From Martinezella dioscoreae (GTDB taxonomy: Bacteria > Pseudomonadota > Alphaproteobacteria > Rhizobiales > Rhizobiaceae), in assembly GCF_009176305.1 (NCBI RefSeq), contig NZ_BLAJ01000020.1:1-41960 (forward strand): a DNA stretch of 41,960 nucleotides, in the 5' to 3' direction. Made by a program: the position numbers and the translations under genes. Below are positions 41,876 through 41,960 of this stretch, in pieces. Each line of letters starts with the position of its first letter. The stretch's first letter is position 1. The notes below the pieces were generated by a model. The model saw only the letters and a program-made list of their open reading frames with translations. It was not told where the DNA came from and did no database searches.

Positions 41876-41960
41876 CTATCCACGATTGTTCGTCTCGGTA
41901 TTGTCGTCAGCGAGTTCGTACCACATGGCGTTGAGGACAGCGAATGCTGCGGCGAGAGGG
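41876..41960 (-). CDS. C-terminal end of an unidentified protein, cut by the window edge
   Basis: Only the last 27 codons are inside the window (PLAAAFAVLNAMWYELADDN, then a short polar tail), ending in TAG at 41876. The open frame and helical composition suggest a real gene running in from the right, upstream of hemN on the same strand. Too little is visible to name it. Confidence 0.45.
   Translation of the reverse strand, partial: PLAAAFAVLNAMWYELADDNTETNNRG

Overview
The window looks like an accessory region of a Rhizobiaceae genome (Rhizobium/Agrobacterium type). The best markers are at the right end: an OmpR-type regulator divergent from a FixK-type activator, followed by a hybrid FixL kinase with an oxygen-sensing heme PAS domain (the hFixL-FxkR-FixK arrangement known from Rhizobium etli and R. 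leguminosarum), then hemN. No tRNA, rRNA, CRISPR array or intact insertion sequence was found. There are many broken genes, so this looks like a recombined and decaying accessory segment (plasmid or chromosomal island), although nothing in it proves which replicon it lies on.

Layout. 1-823: frameshifted end of a DHA2-type MFS exporter. 981-6657: a GntR/FadR-type repressor divergent from a tightly packed four-gene operon: Tat-exported sugar-type binding protein, CUT2 permease, double ATPase, and an AttM/AiiB-like metallo-lactonase. The last three genes are joined by very short gaps or start/stop overlaps. 6808-9297: NTF2-like protein, AraC regulator and a divergent EamA exporter. 9650-15052: a LysR regulator divergent from a five-gene oxidoreductase/hydrolase cluster (alpha/beta hydrolase, beta-hydroxyacid dehydrogenase, SDR, epoxide-hydrolase-like protein, VOC protein) ending in a RidA remnant. 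15158-17100: LacI repressor with a perfect palindromic operator, facing a chimeric gene that joins the first third of a dihydrodipicolinate-synthase-family enzyme to the membrane part of a UreH/TauE-like protein.

17613-18316: a Phd/PIN toxin-antitoxin module with a perfect operator palindrome. 18710-19093: a small exported protein. 19652-22509: a cyclic-di-GMP pair (GAF-GGDEF-EAL followed by HD-GYP). 22554-24449: an SDR gene between remnants of an ABC ATPase and of a 2H-phosphoesterase protein. 24890-30331: the complete pqqABCDE operon, flanked by two ParD/ParE modules that point inwards and share an operator motif at the same distance from parD. The left ParE has lost its reading frame at codon 3.

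31111-41960: a low-oxygen and fermentation block with an SPW membrane protein, AdhP-like dehydrogenase, GNAT protein, a collapsed phosphoketolase gene, acetate kinase, UspA, a second GNAT-like protein, FxkR, FixK, hybrid FixL and HemN. Fnr/FixK-type boxes lie between ackA and uspA and in front of the SPW gene, and a repeated hexamer resembling the FxkR K-box lies in the fxkR-fixK gap. The inferred circuit is: low oxygen is sensed by heme-FixL, FxkR activates fixK, and FixK activates uspA/ackA, SPW and similar genes. All functions are inferred from sequence motifs read by eye; no database search was run.
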